Shown: piece after piece, positions 41,929 to 51,467 of the stretch
How the letters are laid out: each line of letters begins with the position of its first letter
Numbering within the stretch: position 1 is the first letter of the stretch
Source: DASQJL01 sp036380835
GTDB taxonomy: Bacteria > Eisenbacteria > RBG-16-71-46 > SZUA-252
Assembly (NCBI GenBank): GCA_036380835.1
Contig: DASVDZ010000064.1
Span: 186,001-250,000 of the forward strand
Direction: 5' to 3'
DNA: 64,000 bases
Position numbers and translations under genes: made by a program
Notes under the pieces: model-generated
Database searches by the model: none
What the model was told of the DNA's origin: nothing
Seen by the model: only the letters and a program-made list of their open reading frames with translations

Positions 41929-43244
41929 TCGCCGTGATCCCGAACGCCGACGCGCTCGATCTCTTCTGCGTGGGTTTGAACCACGAGACCTCCCCGCTCG
42001 AGGTGCGCGACGCGCTCGTCCTGAACGACGAGGAGGTGGCCCTCGCGATCCGAGCCCTCCGCGAGCGCGGCGGCGCCTCCGAGGCGATGGTCATCTCGAC
42101 GTGCAACCGCACGGAGGTCTACGCGCGCGGCGCGACGGTGGAGAACCCGCACGCGTTCGTCGCCGAGATCCTGCGCGAGATCAAGGGGACCGACCTGACC
42201 GGCCGGGATGCGAGATTCCTCTACACCTACCGCGAGCCCGACTCGGTGCGCCACCTCTTCCGGGTCGCCTGCGGCCTCGATTCCCAGGTGCTGGGCGAGC
42301 CGCAGATCACCGGCCAGGTGAAGGACGCGCTCTCGCTGGCCGGGCGGCTCGGCGGCTCCGGACCGGTGATCGAACGGCTCCTCGACGCCGCCCTCCGCGC
42401 CTCGAAGCGCGCGCGCACCGAGACGGGCATCGGCCGGGGGCCGATCTCGAGCGCGTACGCCGGCGTGAGCCTGGCCTCCAAGGTGCTCGGCGGGCTCGCC
42501 GACAAGCGCGTGCTCGTGATCGGCGCCGGCGAGATGGCGGGGCTCGCGGCCCGCCACTTCGTGGACGCGGGCGTCACGCGGTTCATGGTCGCGAACCGGA
42601 GCCGCGAACGCGGCGAGGCGTTCGGGGCCACGATCTCGGCGCGCGTCGTCTCCCTCGAGGCGCTTCCGGTGGTGCTCCCGGGCGCCGACATCGTCGTGGC
42701 GGCGACCTCCGCGCCCGACTGCGTGGTAACCGACGCGACGGTCCGGAACGCGATGAAGATCCGGAAGAACCGTCCGCTCCTCTTCCTCGATCTGGCGGTG
42801 CCGCGCGACGTCGACCCGCTGGTCGCGCGGCTCCCGAACGTCTTCCTCCACGACCTCGACGCCCTCGGCGTGCTCGTGGCGCAGAGCCTGGCGCAGCGCC
42901 GCGCCGAGATCCCGAAGGTGGAGGCGATCATCGAGGTGGAAGTCTCGCGTTTCCTGCGCTGGCACCGTTCGCTCGCCGTGAAGCCGACCGTGACCGCGTT
43001 CCGCGGCCACTTCGAGCGGATCGCGCGGGAGGAGATGGCGCGCCACAAGGGGCGCTTCCGCGAGCAGGACCAGGCCGCGCTCGAGGCCCTCGTGCACGGC
43101 ATCGTGCAGAAGCTGCTCCACCACCCGACGACGCGCCTCACGCGGGCCGATCAGGACGGCCGCGACGGGATCGCGCGGATCGACGCGGTGCGCGACCTGT
43201 TCGGCATCGACCCGGAGGAGGAGGACCCGAATGCGAATCGGTAG
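41925..43244 (+). CDS. hemA: Glutamyl-tRNA reductase
   Basis: A 439-residue enzyme making glutamate-1-semialdehyde from glutamyl-tRNA, the first committed step of C5-route haem synthesis. The active-site Cys is in VISTCNRTEVY (C60), the NADPH fold in VLVIGAGEMAGLAARH, and the C-terminal dimer helices end near residue 430. Start is GTG 41925, overlapping the previous stop (GTGA); a second in-frame GTG at 41934 is possible. The following gene starts 14 bases before its end. Confidence 0.95.
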   Translation: MIAVIPNADALDLFCVGLNHETSPLEVRDALVLNDEEVALAIRALRERGGASEAMVISTCNRTEVYARGATVENPHAFVAEILREIKGTDLTGRDARFLYTYREPDSVRHLFRVACGLDSQVLGEPQITGQVKDALSLAGRLGGSGPVIERLLDAALRASKRARTETGIGRGPISSAYAGVSLASKVLGGLADKRVLVIGAGEMAGLAARHFVDAGVTRFMVANRSRERGEAFGATISARVVSLEALPVVLPGADIVVAATSAPDCVVTDATVRNAMKIRKNRPLLFLDLAVPRDVDPLVARLPNVFLHDLDALGVLVAQSLAQRRAEIPKVEAIIEVEVSRFLRWHRSLAVKPTVTAFRGHFERIAREEMARHKGRFREQDQAALEALVHGIVQKLLHHPTTRLTRADQDGRDGIARIDAVRDLFGIDPEEEDPNANR

Positions 43245-44151
43245 CCGCGGGAGCGCCCTCGCGCTCGCGCAGAGCACCCACGTCCGCTCGCTCCTTCCAG
43301 GAAGCGTCGAGGCGCACGAGCTCGAGATCATCGAGACCTCGGGCGACCGGAATCCGATGGCCTCTCTCCAGCGGATCGGGGGGAAGGGCGTCTTCACGAA
43401 GGAGATCGAGGAGGCGCTCCTCCTGGGACGGATCGACCTGGCGGTCCATTCGCTCAAGGACCTGCCGACGGACGTCACGCCGGGGCTCGTGGTCGCGGCG
43501 CTCCTCCCCCGGGAGGATCCGCGGGACGCGCTCATCTCGAGAGGCGGGGCCGCGCTCTCCGGCCTTCCGTCGGCCGCGCGCGTCGGCACGTCGTCGCTCC
43601 GCCGACGCTCGCAGCTCCTCGCCAGACGGCCCGACCTCGCGGTCTCGGACATGCGGGGCAACGTTCCGACGCGCCTCGCGCGCCTCGAAGAGGGGCGGTT
43701 CGACGCGATCGTGGTCGCCGCGGCCGGCCTGAACCGGCTCGGCCTCTCCGACCGGATCACCGAGCGCCTCGAAGAATCGGTGATGCTCCCCGCTCCGGGC
43801 CAGGGAGTCCTCGCGATCCAGATCCGGGAAGGGGACGAGCGGACGGCCGAGGCGGTCCGCGCGCTCCACCACGCGCCGTCGGCGTCCGAGGCGATCGCGG
43901 AACGCGCGATGCTCGCGGGCCTGGGCGGAGGCTGCCTCGTTCCGGTCGGAGCGCGGGCGCGCGCCCGCGGGGACCGCATGACGCTCGACGGATTCGTCGG
44001 GCATCCGTCGGGCCGCCCGTTCGTCCGGCTGGCGGCCGAGGGACCGGTCGAGGCGCCGGAGGCGCTCGGCCGCTCGCTCGCCACGGCGCTCCTGGCGCAG
44101 GGCGCGCGCGAGATCCTGAACGAGGTGCGCAGCGACGAGGTCTTCCCGTGA
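43231..44151 (+). CDS. hemC: Hydroxymethylbilane synthase (porphobilinogen deaminase)
   Basis: A 306-residue enzyme that polymerises four porphobilinogens. It opens IGSRGSALALAQS, has the lysine-rich HSLKDLPT catalytic loop, VGTSSLRRRSQLL for substrate binding, and the dipyrromethane-holding Cys in LGGGCLVPVG. Start ATG 43231 lies inside hemA with GGAGGAGGAGG upstream. Stop overlaps hemD. Confidence 0.95.
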   Translation: MRIGSRGSALALAQSTHVRSLLPGSVEAHELEIIETSGDRNPMASLQRIGGKGVFTKEIEEALLLGRIDLAVHSLKDLPTDVTPGLVVAALLPREDPRDALISRGGAALSGLPSAARVGTSSLRRRSQLLARRPDLAVSDMRGNVPTRLARLEEGRFDAIVVAAAGLNRLGLSDRITERLEESVMLPAPGQGVLAIQIREGDERTAEAVRALHHAPSASEAIAERAMLAGLGGGCLVPVGARARARGDRMTLDGFVGHPSGRPFVRLAAEGPVEAPEALGRSLATALLAQGAREILNEVRSDEVFP

Positions 44152-44939
44152 GCGACGCCCGCCCGCTGCTCGTCATCGCGCGGCACGATCCGGCCGACGC
44201 CTCCCTCGCCCGCGAGGCCGAGGCCCGCGGGATCGAGGTCTTCCGGGTCGCGCTGTTCGAGACGCGCCCCGGCGCGCAGGTCGAGGCGTTCGACGAATGG
44301 CTCGACGCGCCGGCGCCGGGCTCCGCCATCGCCTGGACGAGCCGGCGCGCGGCGTCCGTCCTCGCCGCCATCGACTCCCCCGAGCGTCGCGAATCGCTCC
44401 GCCGGCTCCCGCTCTTCGCCGTCGGCCAGGAGAGCGCCGGGCCCCTCGCCGACGCCGGCTTCGCGGTCGAGACGCCGAAGTCGGGCCTCGGCGCGGCGCA
44501 TCTCGCCGCGCACGTGATCGACCGGGCCCCCGCGCTGGGCGTTCGCCGCGTCGCCTTCCTCCACGGCGATCGCGCGCTCCCCGATCTTCCCGAGGCGCTC
44601 GCGCGGGCGGGGCTCCCGGTGATGCGATTCGAGGTCTACCGCACGGTCTTCCGCACGGCCGACGTGACGCCGCTCGTGAACGCCGTGGCGGAAGAGCGGC
44701 CCTGCGCGCTGGTCGCCATGAGCCCGTCCGGGATCGCGGGCCTCGAGCGGCTCCTCTCCTCCGACGCGCAGGCGAGGCTCCACGCCGACGCGATCGCGAT
44801 CGCGCGCGGGGGGACGACGTACCAGGCGCTCCTCCGCTGGGGCTACGCCCAGGCGGTCCGTCCGATGGGGGACGCGTGCGCTTCCTTCGACGCGTTCGTG
44901 CTCGACACGCTACAATCGTTCGCGAGGAACACGCGATGA
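44148..44939 (+). CDS. hemD: Uroporphyrinogen-III synthase
   Basis: A 263-residue protein in the position of hemD. Sequence conservation in this family is low; supporting motifs are AIAWTSRRAA (strand plus helix of domain 2), FAVGQESAGPLADAGF and LVAMSPSGIAGLERLL. It closes hydroxymethylbilane with ring-D inversion. GTG start 44148 overlaps hemC; stop overlaps hemB ATG. Position and length are the main evidence. Confidence 0.85.
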   Translation: MSDARPLLVIARHDPADASLAREAEARGIEVFRVALFETRPGAQVEAFDEWLDAPAPGSAIAWTSRRAASVLAAIDSPERRESLRRLPLFAVGQESAGPLADAGFAVETPKSGLGAAHLAAHVIDRAPALGVRRVAFLHGDRALPDLPEALARAGLPVMRFEVYRTVFRTADVTPLVNAVAEERPCALVAMSPSGIAGLERLLSSDAQARLHADAIAIARGGTTYQALLRWGYAQAVRPMGDACASFDAFVLDTLQSFARNTR

Positions 44940-45919
44940 CCTTCCCGACCACGCGGCTACGCCGGCTCAGGGCCACCCCCGCGCTCCGCGCCATGGCGCG
45001 CGAGACGACGCTCGATCCGGGCGATCTCGTGGCGCCGCTCTTCGTCTGCCACGGCGAGAAGGTGCGACGCCCGATCGGCTCGATGCCGGGGCACGCGCAG
45101 CTCTCGGTGGACGAGGCGGCGCGCGAGGCGGAGGCGCTGGCGCGCCTCGGCGTCGGCGGCGTGATCCTCTTCGGCATCCCGGAGTCCAAGGGGCCCGAGG
45201 GCCACGAGGCGTACGCCCAGGACGGCATCGTGCCGCGGGCGCTTCGGGCGCTCAAGAAGGCGACGCCCGACCTCCTCCTCTGGGCCGACGTCTGCCTCTG
45301 CGAGTACACCGACCACGGACACTGCGGCATCCTGACCGGCGACCGCGTCGACAACGACCGCACGCTGCCGCTTCTCGCGCGGGCGGCCGTGGCCTACGCC
45401 GCCGCCGGGGCCGACCTGATCGCGCCGAGCGACATGATGGACGGACGCGTCGGCGCCATTCGCCGCGCGCTCGACGAGGCGGGCAAGACCGAGACGCCGA
45501 TCGTCGCCTATTCGGCGAAGTACGCGAGCGCCTTCTACGGGCCGTTCCGGGAGGCCGCGGAATCGGCCCCCCAGTTCGGGGACCGCCGCGGCTACCAGAT
45601 GGATCCCGCCAACGGCGACGAGGCGCTGCGCGAGGTCGCGCTCGATCTCGAGGAGGGGGCCGACATGGTCATAGTGAAGCCGGCGCTCCCCTATCTCGAC
45701 GTGATCCGGCGCGTGAAGGAGCGCTTCCAGGTCCCGGTCGCGGCGTACAACGTCTCGGGCGAGTTCTCGATGATCCGGGCCGCCGCCGAGCGCGGCTGGC
45801 TCGACGGCGAGCGCGCCGCGCTCGAGGCGCTGACGTCGATCCGCCGCGCCGGTGCCGACGTGATCCTGACCTACCACGCGAAGGAGGTCGCTCCGCTCCT
45901 GGGGCGGAACCGGCCATGA
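44936..45919 (+). CDS. hemB: Delta-aminolevulinate dehydratase (porphobilinogen synthase)
   Basis: A 327-residue enzyme condensing two aminolevulinates. Catalytic lysines are in AYSAKYASAFYGPFR and IVKPALPYLD. WADVCLCEYTDHGHCG is the Cys-rich zinc loop, so a zinc enzyme rather than the Mg type. ATG 44936 overlaps hemD stop and the next start overlaps its stop. TACAAT at about 44911 could be an internal -10 box but is inside hemD. Confidence 0.96.
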   Translation: MTFPTTRLRRLRATPALRAMARETTLDPGDLVAPLFVCHGEKVRRPIGSMPGHAQLSVDEAAREAEALARLGVGGVILFGIPESKGPEGHEAYAQDGIVPRALRALKKATPDLLLWADVCLCEYTDHGHCGILTGDRVDNDRTLPLLARAAVAYAAAGADLIAPSDMMDGRVGAIRRALDEAGKTETPIVAYSAKYASAFYGPFREAAESAPQFGDRRGYQMDPANGDEALREVALDLEEGADMVIVKPALPYLDVIRRVKERFQVPVAAYNVSGEFSMIRAAAERGWLDGERAALEALTSIRRAGADVILTYHAKEVAPLLGRNRP

Positions 45920-47226
45920 AGGAGACGCGCACGCTTCCCAAGACCACGCAGAGCGAGATCCTGATGCGCCGCGCGCAGGCGCTCTTTCCCGGAGGCGTGA
46001 ACTCGCCGGTGCGCGCCTTCCGCGCCGTCGGCGGCACGCCGCGGTTCATCGCGTCGGCGGAGGGCGCGACGCTGGTCGACGTGGACGGCAACCGCCTCCT
46101 CGACTACGTGCTCGGCTGGGGTCCGCTCCTCCTGGGCCACGCCCATCCCGACGTGGTGGCCGCGATCGAGCGCCAGGCGCGCGCGGGGACGCTCTACGGC
46201 GCGAGCACGCGTCTCGAGATCGAGCTGGCGGAGCGGACGCGCCGCTTCTACCCCGCCGCCGAGCGGATCCGGTTCGTCTCGACCGGGACGGAGGCGACGA
46301 TGAGCGCCCTCCGCGTCGCGCGCGCGGCGACGCGGCGGAGCGCCTACGTGAAGCTGGACGGCTGCTATCACGGGCACGCCGACCCGTTCCTGATCAAGGC
46401 GGGGTCCGGCCTGGCCACCTTCGGCACCCCCGACTCCCCGGGCGTTCCCGACTCGGCGGCGCGCGAGGCGCGGATCGCGTCGTTCAACGATCTGGGGTCG
46501 GTGGCCGAGCATTTCGAGCGCGAGCCCGCGGGGATCGCGGCGGTGATCGTCGAGCCGGTGGTCGGGAACTACGGCGTCCTGCCCCCCGAGGCCGGATTCC
46601 TCCCCGGGCTCCGCGACCTCTGCGACCGCCACGGCGCCGTCCTGATCTTCGACGAGGTGATGACCGGCTTCCGCGTCTCGGGTGGCGGCGCGGCCGAACG
46701 CTACGGCGTTCGCCCCGACCTCGTCGCGCTCGGCAAGGTGATCGGCGGCGGGCTCCCCGTGGCGGCCTTCGGCGGGAGCGCGGACCTCATGGCGCTGGTC
46801 GCCCCGGAAGGGCCGGTCTACCAGGCCGGCACCTATTCCGGAAACCCGCTCGCCATGGCGGCGGGCGTCGCGACGCTCGCGGCCCTCGAGCGGGACCCCG
46901 ACTTCTTCCGCCGCGTCGAGGCGCGCACCGCGCTCCTCGCGGCGGGGTTGCGCGAGATCCTCGGGCGGCGGAAGGTCTCGGGCACGGTGAACGCGGTCGG
47001 ATCGATGTGGACGCTCTTCTTCGGTCCCGCGCGCGTCGCCACCATGGCGGACGTGCGGTCGGCGGATCGGGAGCGCTACGCGCGCTTCTTCCACGGGATG
47101 CTCGAGCGAGGGATCGCGCTTCCCCCTTCGGCGTTCGAGAGCGCGTTCCTTTCGGGCGCGCACGACGAATCGGAGATCGACCGGACGCTCGAGGCGGCCG
47201 ACGAGACCCTGGGAGCCCTGACATGA
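45916..47226 (+). CDS. hemL: Glutamate-1-semialdehyde 2,1-aminomutase
   Basis: A 436-residue PLP enzyme converting glutamate-1-semialdehyde to aminolevulinate. Family markers are GGVNSPVRAF, the catalytic lysine in ALGKVIGGGLPV, and QAGTYSGNPLAMAAG. Together with hemA it fixes the C5 (tRNA) route; no ALA synthase is in the window. It starts and ends in 4-base overlaps. Confidence 0.96.
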   Translation: MKETRTLPKTTQSEILMRRAQALFPGGVNSPVRAFRAVGGTPRFIASAEGATLVDVDGNRLLDYVLGWGPLLLGHAHPDVVAAIERQARAGTLYGASTRLEIELAERTRRFYPAAERIRFVSTGTEATMSALRVARAATRRSAYVKLDGCYHGHADPFLIKAGSGLATFGTPDSPGVPDSAAREARIASFNDLGSVAEHFEREPAGIAAVIVEPVVGNYGVLPPEAGFLPGLRDLCDRHGAVLIFDEVMTGFRVSGGGAAERYGVRPDLVALGKVIGGGLPVAAFGGSADLMALVAPEGPVYQAGTYSGNPLAMAAGVATLAALERDPDFFRRVEARTALLAAGLREILGRRKVSGTVNAVGSMWTLFFGPARVATMADVRSADRERYARFFHGMLERGIALPPSAFESAFLSGAHDESEIDRTLEAADETLGALT

Positions 47227-48281
47227 CGCAAGGACCGTCGCTCGCCCCCGCGTTCAGCTTCCTGCGCGCCTGTCGCGGCGAGCCGATCGCCGAGACGCCG
47301 ATCTGGATCATGCGACAGGCGGGGCGCTACCTTCCCGAGTACCGCGCGCTGAGGGAGAAGCATTCCTTCCTCGACGTCTGCCGCGAGCCCGCGCTCTGCG
47401 CCGAGGTGACCGCGCAGCCGATCGAGCGGTTCGGTTTCGACGCGGCGATCCTCTTTTCGGACATCCTGATCCCGGTGATCGGCATGGGCGTGCCGATCAC
47501 GTTCGACCCGGGCCCGAAGCTCGGCTTCACGATCGAGCGGCGCGAGGACGTCTCGAAGCTCCGCTGGGAGGGAGCCGCCGCGGCGACGCCGCACGTGAAA
47601 CCGGTGATCCGCGCGGTGCGCGAGCGGCTGGCCGGCCGCGTGCCGCTCATCGGCTTCGCCGGCGCGCCGTTCACGATCGCCTCCTACCTGATCGATCGCG
47701 GCGGGAAGGATCTCCTGAAGACCCGGTCGTTCCTCTCGCACGACCCGGAGTGGTTCGCGCGCCTCCTCGAGGTCATCGCCGACGCCACCGTCGACTACCT
47801 GAAGGCGCAGATCGCGGCGGGCGTCGACGCGGTCATGCTCTTCGACACGCAGGCCGGCTGGCTCCCGCCCGCCGAGTTCGCGCGGACGGCCGCGGCGATC
47901 GCCGACCGCGTGGTGCGCGCGCTGCCGCAGGGGACGCCGACCATCTACTTCGCCCTCGCGCCGGCGGTCGGGCACCTGGAGGGGCTCCGTCAGATCCACG
48001 CCGACGTCTTCGGCCTCGACTACCGCGTCTCGATCAGCCAGGCGCGGGCCATCCTGGGCGCCTCCCACGGCGTGCAGGGAAATCTCGATCCGGCGGTGCT
48101 CGTCGGCCAGCCCGAGGAAATCGTGGTGCGGGCCGAGTCGATCCTCCGCGAGAACGCGGGGCGCCCCGGATTCATCTTCAACCTCGGACACGGAATCTGG
48201 CCGGACACGCCGATCGACAACGTGAAGCTCCTGGTCCAGACCGTGAAACGATTCCGCACGACCGCGGGGAGCCTGCCATGA
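47223..48281 (+). CDS. hemE: Uroporphyrinogen decarboxylase
   Basis: A 352-residue enzyme. WIMRQAGRYLPEYR near the N-terminus is the arginine-rich substrate motif, and GFAGAPFTIASYLIDRGG and FNLGHGIWPDTP are further family signatures. Converts uroporphyrinogen III to coproporphyrinogen III. Overlaps hemL stop by four bases (ATGA) and the next gene start. Confidence 0.96.
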   Translation: MTQGPSLAPAFSFLRACRGEPIAETPIWIMRQAGRYLPEYRALREKHSFLDVCREPALCAEVTAQPIERFGFDAAILFSDILIPVIGMGVPITFDPGPKLGFTIERREDVSKLRWEGAAAATPHVKPVIRAVRERLAGRVPLIGFAGAPFTIASYLIDRGGKDLLKTRSFLSHDPEWFARLLEVIADATVDYLKAQIAAGVDAVMLFDTQAGWLPPAEFARTAAAIADRVVRALPQGTPTIYFALAPAVGHLEGLRQIHADVFGLDYRVSISQARAILGASHGVQGNLDPAVLVGQPEEIVVRAESILRENAGRPGFIFNLGHGIWPDTPIDNVKLLVQTVKRFRTTAGSLP

Positions 48282-49687
48282 ACGAATCGTCGTCACCGTT
48301 GAAAGGCGCGGCGCTGACCGCGGAGCTCCTCGCGAAGTACGACCGGCCGGGTCCTCGCTACACGTCGTACCCCACGGCGGTCGAGTTCCACGAGGGGTTC
48401 GACGCGCACCGCTACCTGGCCAAGCTCGACGAGGCCGCGGCGAAGCCCGAGGAGCCACTCTCGCTCTACGTCCACCTGCCGTTCTGCCGCGAGCGGTGCT
48501 CCTTCTGCGGCTGCAACGTGATCATCACGCAGAAGCCGGGGGTGGCCGACGCCTACCTCGACGACCTGGAGCGCGAGGTGAACCTCGTCGCCGACCGGCT
48601 CAAGGGCCGGACGCGCCTCGTCCAGTACCACTGGGGCGGCGGCACGCCGACCTACCTGAGCCTCGACCAGATGCGCCGCGTCTGGAAGATGATCGCCGAG
48701 CGATTCAAGCTCGCGCCCGACGCCGAGGTGGCGATCGAGGTCGACCCGCGCGTGACGACCCGGCGCCAGGCGGAGCTGCTCCAGGATCTCGGGTTCAACC
48801 GGATCTCGATGGGCGTCCAGGACTTCGATTCCGACGTCCAGGAGGCCGTGAACCGGTACCAGACGTTCAACCAGACGCGCGACCTGCATCTCTACCTGCG
48901 CGAGCTGGGCTTCACGTCGATCAACTTCGACTTCATCTACGGGCTCCCGCACCAGTCGCCCGAGACGTTCCGGAAGACGATCGAGCTGGCGCTCGAGCTG
49001 CGCCCCGACCGCGTCGCCGTCTATTCGTACGCGTTCGTGCCGTGGATCAAGGCGCACCAAAAGGCGATCCGGATCGAGGATCTGCCCCCGCGTGACGTCA
49101 AGCTCCGGCTCTTCGGGATCGCGCACGAGCTCTTCACCGGCGCGGGCTACCAGATGATCGGGATGGACCACTTCGCGCTCCGGGACGACTCGCTCGCGGT
49201 CGCCGCGCGCGAGCGGACGCTCTTCCGGAACTTCATGGGCTACACGACGCACCCGGCGCGGGACTACATCGGGTTCGGCGTCTCCTCGATCGGGGATCTC
49301 GGCGGCGCGTTCGCCCAGAATACGAAGAAGCTGAACCGCTATCGGGACGCGCTCGACCAGGGGCTGCCGCCCATCGAGCGCGGCTTCGAGCGGAGCCGGG
49401 ACGACGAGGTCCGCCGCGACGTGATCCAGGATCTCATGTGCAACTTCCACCTCGACATCCGCTCCATCGAGAAGCGCTACGGGATCGACTTCGCGACCTA
49501 CTTCGCCGGATCGCTCGCGGAGCTGGACGAGGGCCCGGTGCGCCACGGCTTCGTGCGGCGCGACGCGAAGGAGATCGACGTGACCGAGGCGGGGCGCCTC
49601 TTCGTCCGGAACGTCTGCATGGCGTTCGACGCCTATCAGAAGGAGAAGGAGGGCGGGGAGAAGCCGATCTTCTCGCGCACCGTTTGA
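48278..49687 (+). CDS. hemN: Oxygen-independent coproporphyrinogen-III oxidase (radical SAM)
   Basis: A 469-residue radical SAM enzyme. The cluster cysteines are in FCRERCSFCGCN, with the HemN-specific CXXXCXXCXC order. YHWGGGTPTYL, SMGVQDFDSDVQEAVNRYQ and the full C-terminal domain (MCNFHLD) separate true HemN from the shorter HemW. It oxidises two propionates without O2. No O2-dependent HemF is seen, so this step fits anaerobic or microaerobic life. Stop overlaps the TTG start of hemH. Confidence 0.95.
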   Translation: MNESSSPLKGAALTAELLAKYDRPGPRYTSYPTAVEFHEGFDAHRYLAKLDEAAAKPEEPLSLYVHLPFCRERCSFCGCNVIITQKPGVADAYLDDLEREVNLVADRLKGRTRLVQYHWGGGTPTYLSLDQMRRVWKMIAERFKLAPDAEVAIEVDPRVTTRRQAELLQDLGFNRISMGVQDFDSDVQEAVNRYQTFNQTRDLHLYLRELGFTSINFDFIYGLPHQSPETFRKTIELALELRPDRVAVYSYAFVPWIKAHQKAIRIEDLPPRDVKLRLFGIAHELFTGAGYQMIGMDHFALRDDSLAVAARERTLFRNFMGYTTHPARDYIGFGVSSIGDLGGAFAQNTKKLNRYRDALDQGLPPIERGFERSRDDEVRRDVIQDLMCNFHLDIRSIEKRYGIDFATYFAGSLAELDEGPVRHGFVRRDAKEIDVTEAGRLFVRNVCMAFDAYQKEKEGGEKPIFSRTV

Positions 49688-50676
49688 AGACCGGAATCCT
49701 CCTCCTGAACCTCGGCGGCCCCGACACGCTCGGCGCGGTCCGCCCGTTCCTGACCCGCCTCTTCAGCGACCGGGAGATCATCCAGCTCCCCGGCGGCCCG
49801 GTCGGCCAGTGGTTCATCGGCCGGATGATCGCCGCCGCGCGCACGAAGGAGGTGCAGGAGAACTACCGCCGGATCGGCGGCGGGTCCCCGATCGTCCGCT
49901 GGAGCACTCTCCAGGGCGAGGGAATGGCGGAGCGCCTTCGGGCGCGCGGGCACGACGTCGAGTTCGCGCTCTGCATGCGCTACTGGAACCCCGACACCGA
50001 GGCCGCGCTCGACCGCCTCGAATCCCTCGACTGCGACCGGCTCCTCTCCTTCACGCTCTATCCCCACTACTCGATGGCGACCACGGGATCGAGCGTGGCG
50101 GAGCTCCTCCGCGTGATGAAGCACCGGAAGACGAGGCTCCCACTCGCGCGGATCGACGAGTGGTACGACCATCCCGCATACCTCGACGCGCTGGCGGCCC
50201 GGATCCGGGACGCGCTCGCGGGGTTCCCGGCGGGCGCGACCCCGACGCTCCTCTTCTCGGCGCACGGGCTCCCGAAACACTTCATCGACGACGGCGATCC
50301 CTACGTCCGCCACATCGAGGTCACGCGCCAGGGGCTCCTCGCGCGGCTCCCGTCCCTCCCGCACGTGCTCGCGTATCAGAGCCGCGTCGGACCGGTCGAG
50401 TGGATCGGCCCGAGCACCGACCAGATGATCGACCGGCTCGCGCGCGACGGCGTGAAGGACGTCTGCGCGGTGCCGATCTCCTTCGTCTCCGACCACATCG
50501 AGACGCTCTACGAAGTGGACATGCTCTACGGCGACCAGGCCCGGAAAGCCGGCATCGTGAACTTCCGCCGCCCCGAGGGGCTGAACGACTATCCGCCCTT
50601 CCTCGACGCGCTCGCCGCGATCGTCGAGCCCGCATTGACGGCGCCGCGACGTGCGGTCCTCGGCGCCACCGCCTGA
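49684..50676 (+). CDS. hemH: Ferrochelatase
   Basis: A 330-residue enzyme inserting iron. It begins LKTGILLLNLGGPDTL; the metal-site His is in LLFSAHGLPK and VGPVEWIGPST supplies the distal motif, as in protoporphyrin ferrochelatases. Start is TTG 49684, overlapping hemN stop (TTGA). No 2Fe-2S Cys cluster at the C-terminus is apparent. Confidence 0.94.
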   Translation: MKTGILLLNLGGPDTLGAVRPFLTRLFSDREIIQLPGGPVGQWFIGRMIAAARTKEVQENYRRIGGGSPIVRWSTLQGEGMAERLRARGHDVEFALCMRYWNPDTEAALDRLESLDCDRLLSFTLYPHYSMATTGSSVAELLRVMKHRKTRLPLARIDEWYDHPAYLDALAARIRDALAGFPAGATPTLLFSAHGLPKHFIDDGDPYVRHIEVTRQGLLARLPSLPHVLAYQSRVGPVEWIGPSTDQMIDRLARDGVKDVCAVPISFVSDHIETLYEVDMLYGDQARKAGIVNFRRPEGLNDYPPFLDALAAIVEPALTAPRRAVLGATA

Positions 50677-50713
50677 CCCGACCGAATCCCGGGCCGAAAT
50701 CCGGAGGCTACCG

Positions 50714-51457
50714 ATGGCGAATTCCCGACGCGAATCGATCCACCGAAGTGTTCTGCTGGTCGCCCTGACCCCCTGTTTCGTGTCGTGCGGCACCCTGTTC
50801 GATCCCGTGCCCTATCACCACGCTCCCGTGGGACCGTCCGCGCCCGGCATCGCGGGTCCGCGCTACGCGGCCTTCCTCCGGGGGCAGGCGGACTCGGTGG
50901 AGTTCCGGGCGCAGGACGCGAACGGGGACGCCGTCGACTCGGTCGCCTCCGATCTGGCGGCGCTCCCGCCGGGAAACGACGCGACCTTCACGTCGGTCCC
51001 GGTCTCCGGAAGCGGTGCGCTCCAGTGCACGCTCCGCTGGACGGCCCGGACGACGGACACGGGGATCTATCCCGTGATCTTCACCGCGATCAACGGCCTG
51101 ACCGGACCCCCCGACACGATCTGGATCTACACGATCGATCATCCAGCGGACGTCGTCCCCGCGGTGAGCTGCCCGGATTCGCTGCATCTCCTGGCGGGGG
51201 TGCCCCGGACCTTCTCGGTGAGCGCGGACGATCCGGACGGCGATCCCGTCTTCCTGTTCGAGCCCACGGCGCCGCTCGGGGGCAGCACGCTGCAGCCGCT
51301 CAATCTCCTCTCGTGGGATCCGACGGTCGCCGGATCCCACGCCGACGGGGCGCTCACGCTCCGCGCCAATCGCCCGGGGACGTTCTCCGTGACGTTCACG
51401 GCGATCAACGCGGGGCACGGATTCGGCACCACGACGCTCTACGTGAGCGAGCCCTGA
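50714..51457 (+). CDS. Exported lipoprotein-like Ig-fold protein, unknown
   Basis: A 247-residue protein with a short hydrophobic signal and a possible lipoprotein Cys in LTPCFVSCGTL (box imperfect). The rest is beta-rich with at least two Ig/cadherin-like units (RTFSVSADDPDGDPVF, GTFSVTFTAINAGHG). No enzyme motif. It sits inside the haem operon between hemH and hemY, 37 bases after one and 10 before the other, with no obvious link to haem chemistry. Its function is unknown; perhaps an outer-membrane-associated protein. Confidence 0.6.
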   Translation: MANSRRESIHRSVLLVALTPCFVSCGTLFDPVPYHHAPVGPSAPGIAGPRYAAFLRGQADSVEFRAQDANGDAVDSVASDLAALPPGNDATFTSVPVSGSGALQCTLRWTARTTDTGIYPVIFTAINGLTGPPDTIWIYTIDHPADVVPAVSCPDSLHLLAGVPRTFSVSADDPDGDPVFLFEPTAPLGGSTLQPLNLLSWDPTVAGSHADGALTLRANRPGTFSVTFTAINAGHGFGTTTLYVSEP

Positions 51458-51467
51458 GGATTCGGCC

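Noticed and set aside
41841..44783. Open frame of 980 codons on minus strand
   Set aside because: Antisense to hemA, hemC and hemD; composition low-complexity and no conserved motif.
44911..44916. TACAAT box as an internal promoter before hemB
   Set aside because: Lies within hemD with no -35, and hemB is coupled to hemD by a 4-base overlap; chance occurrence is more likely.
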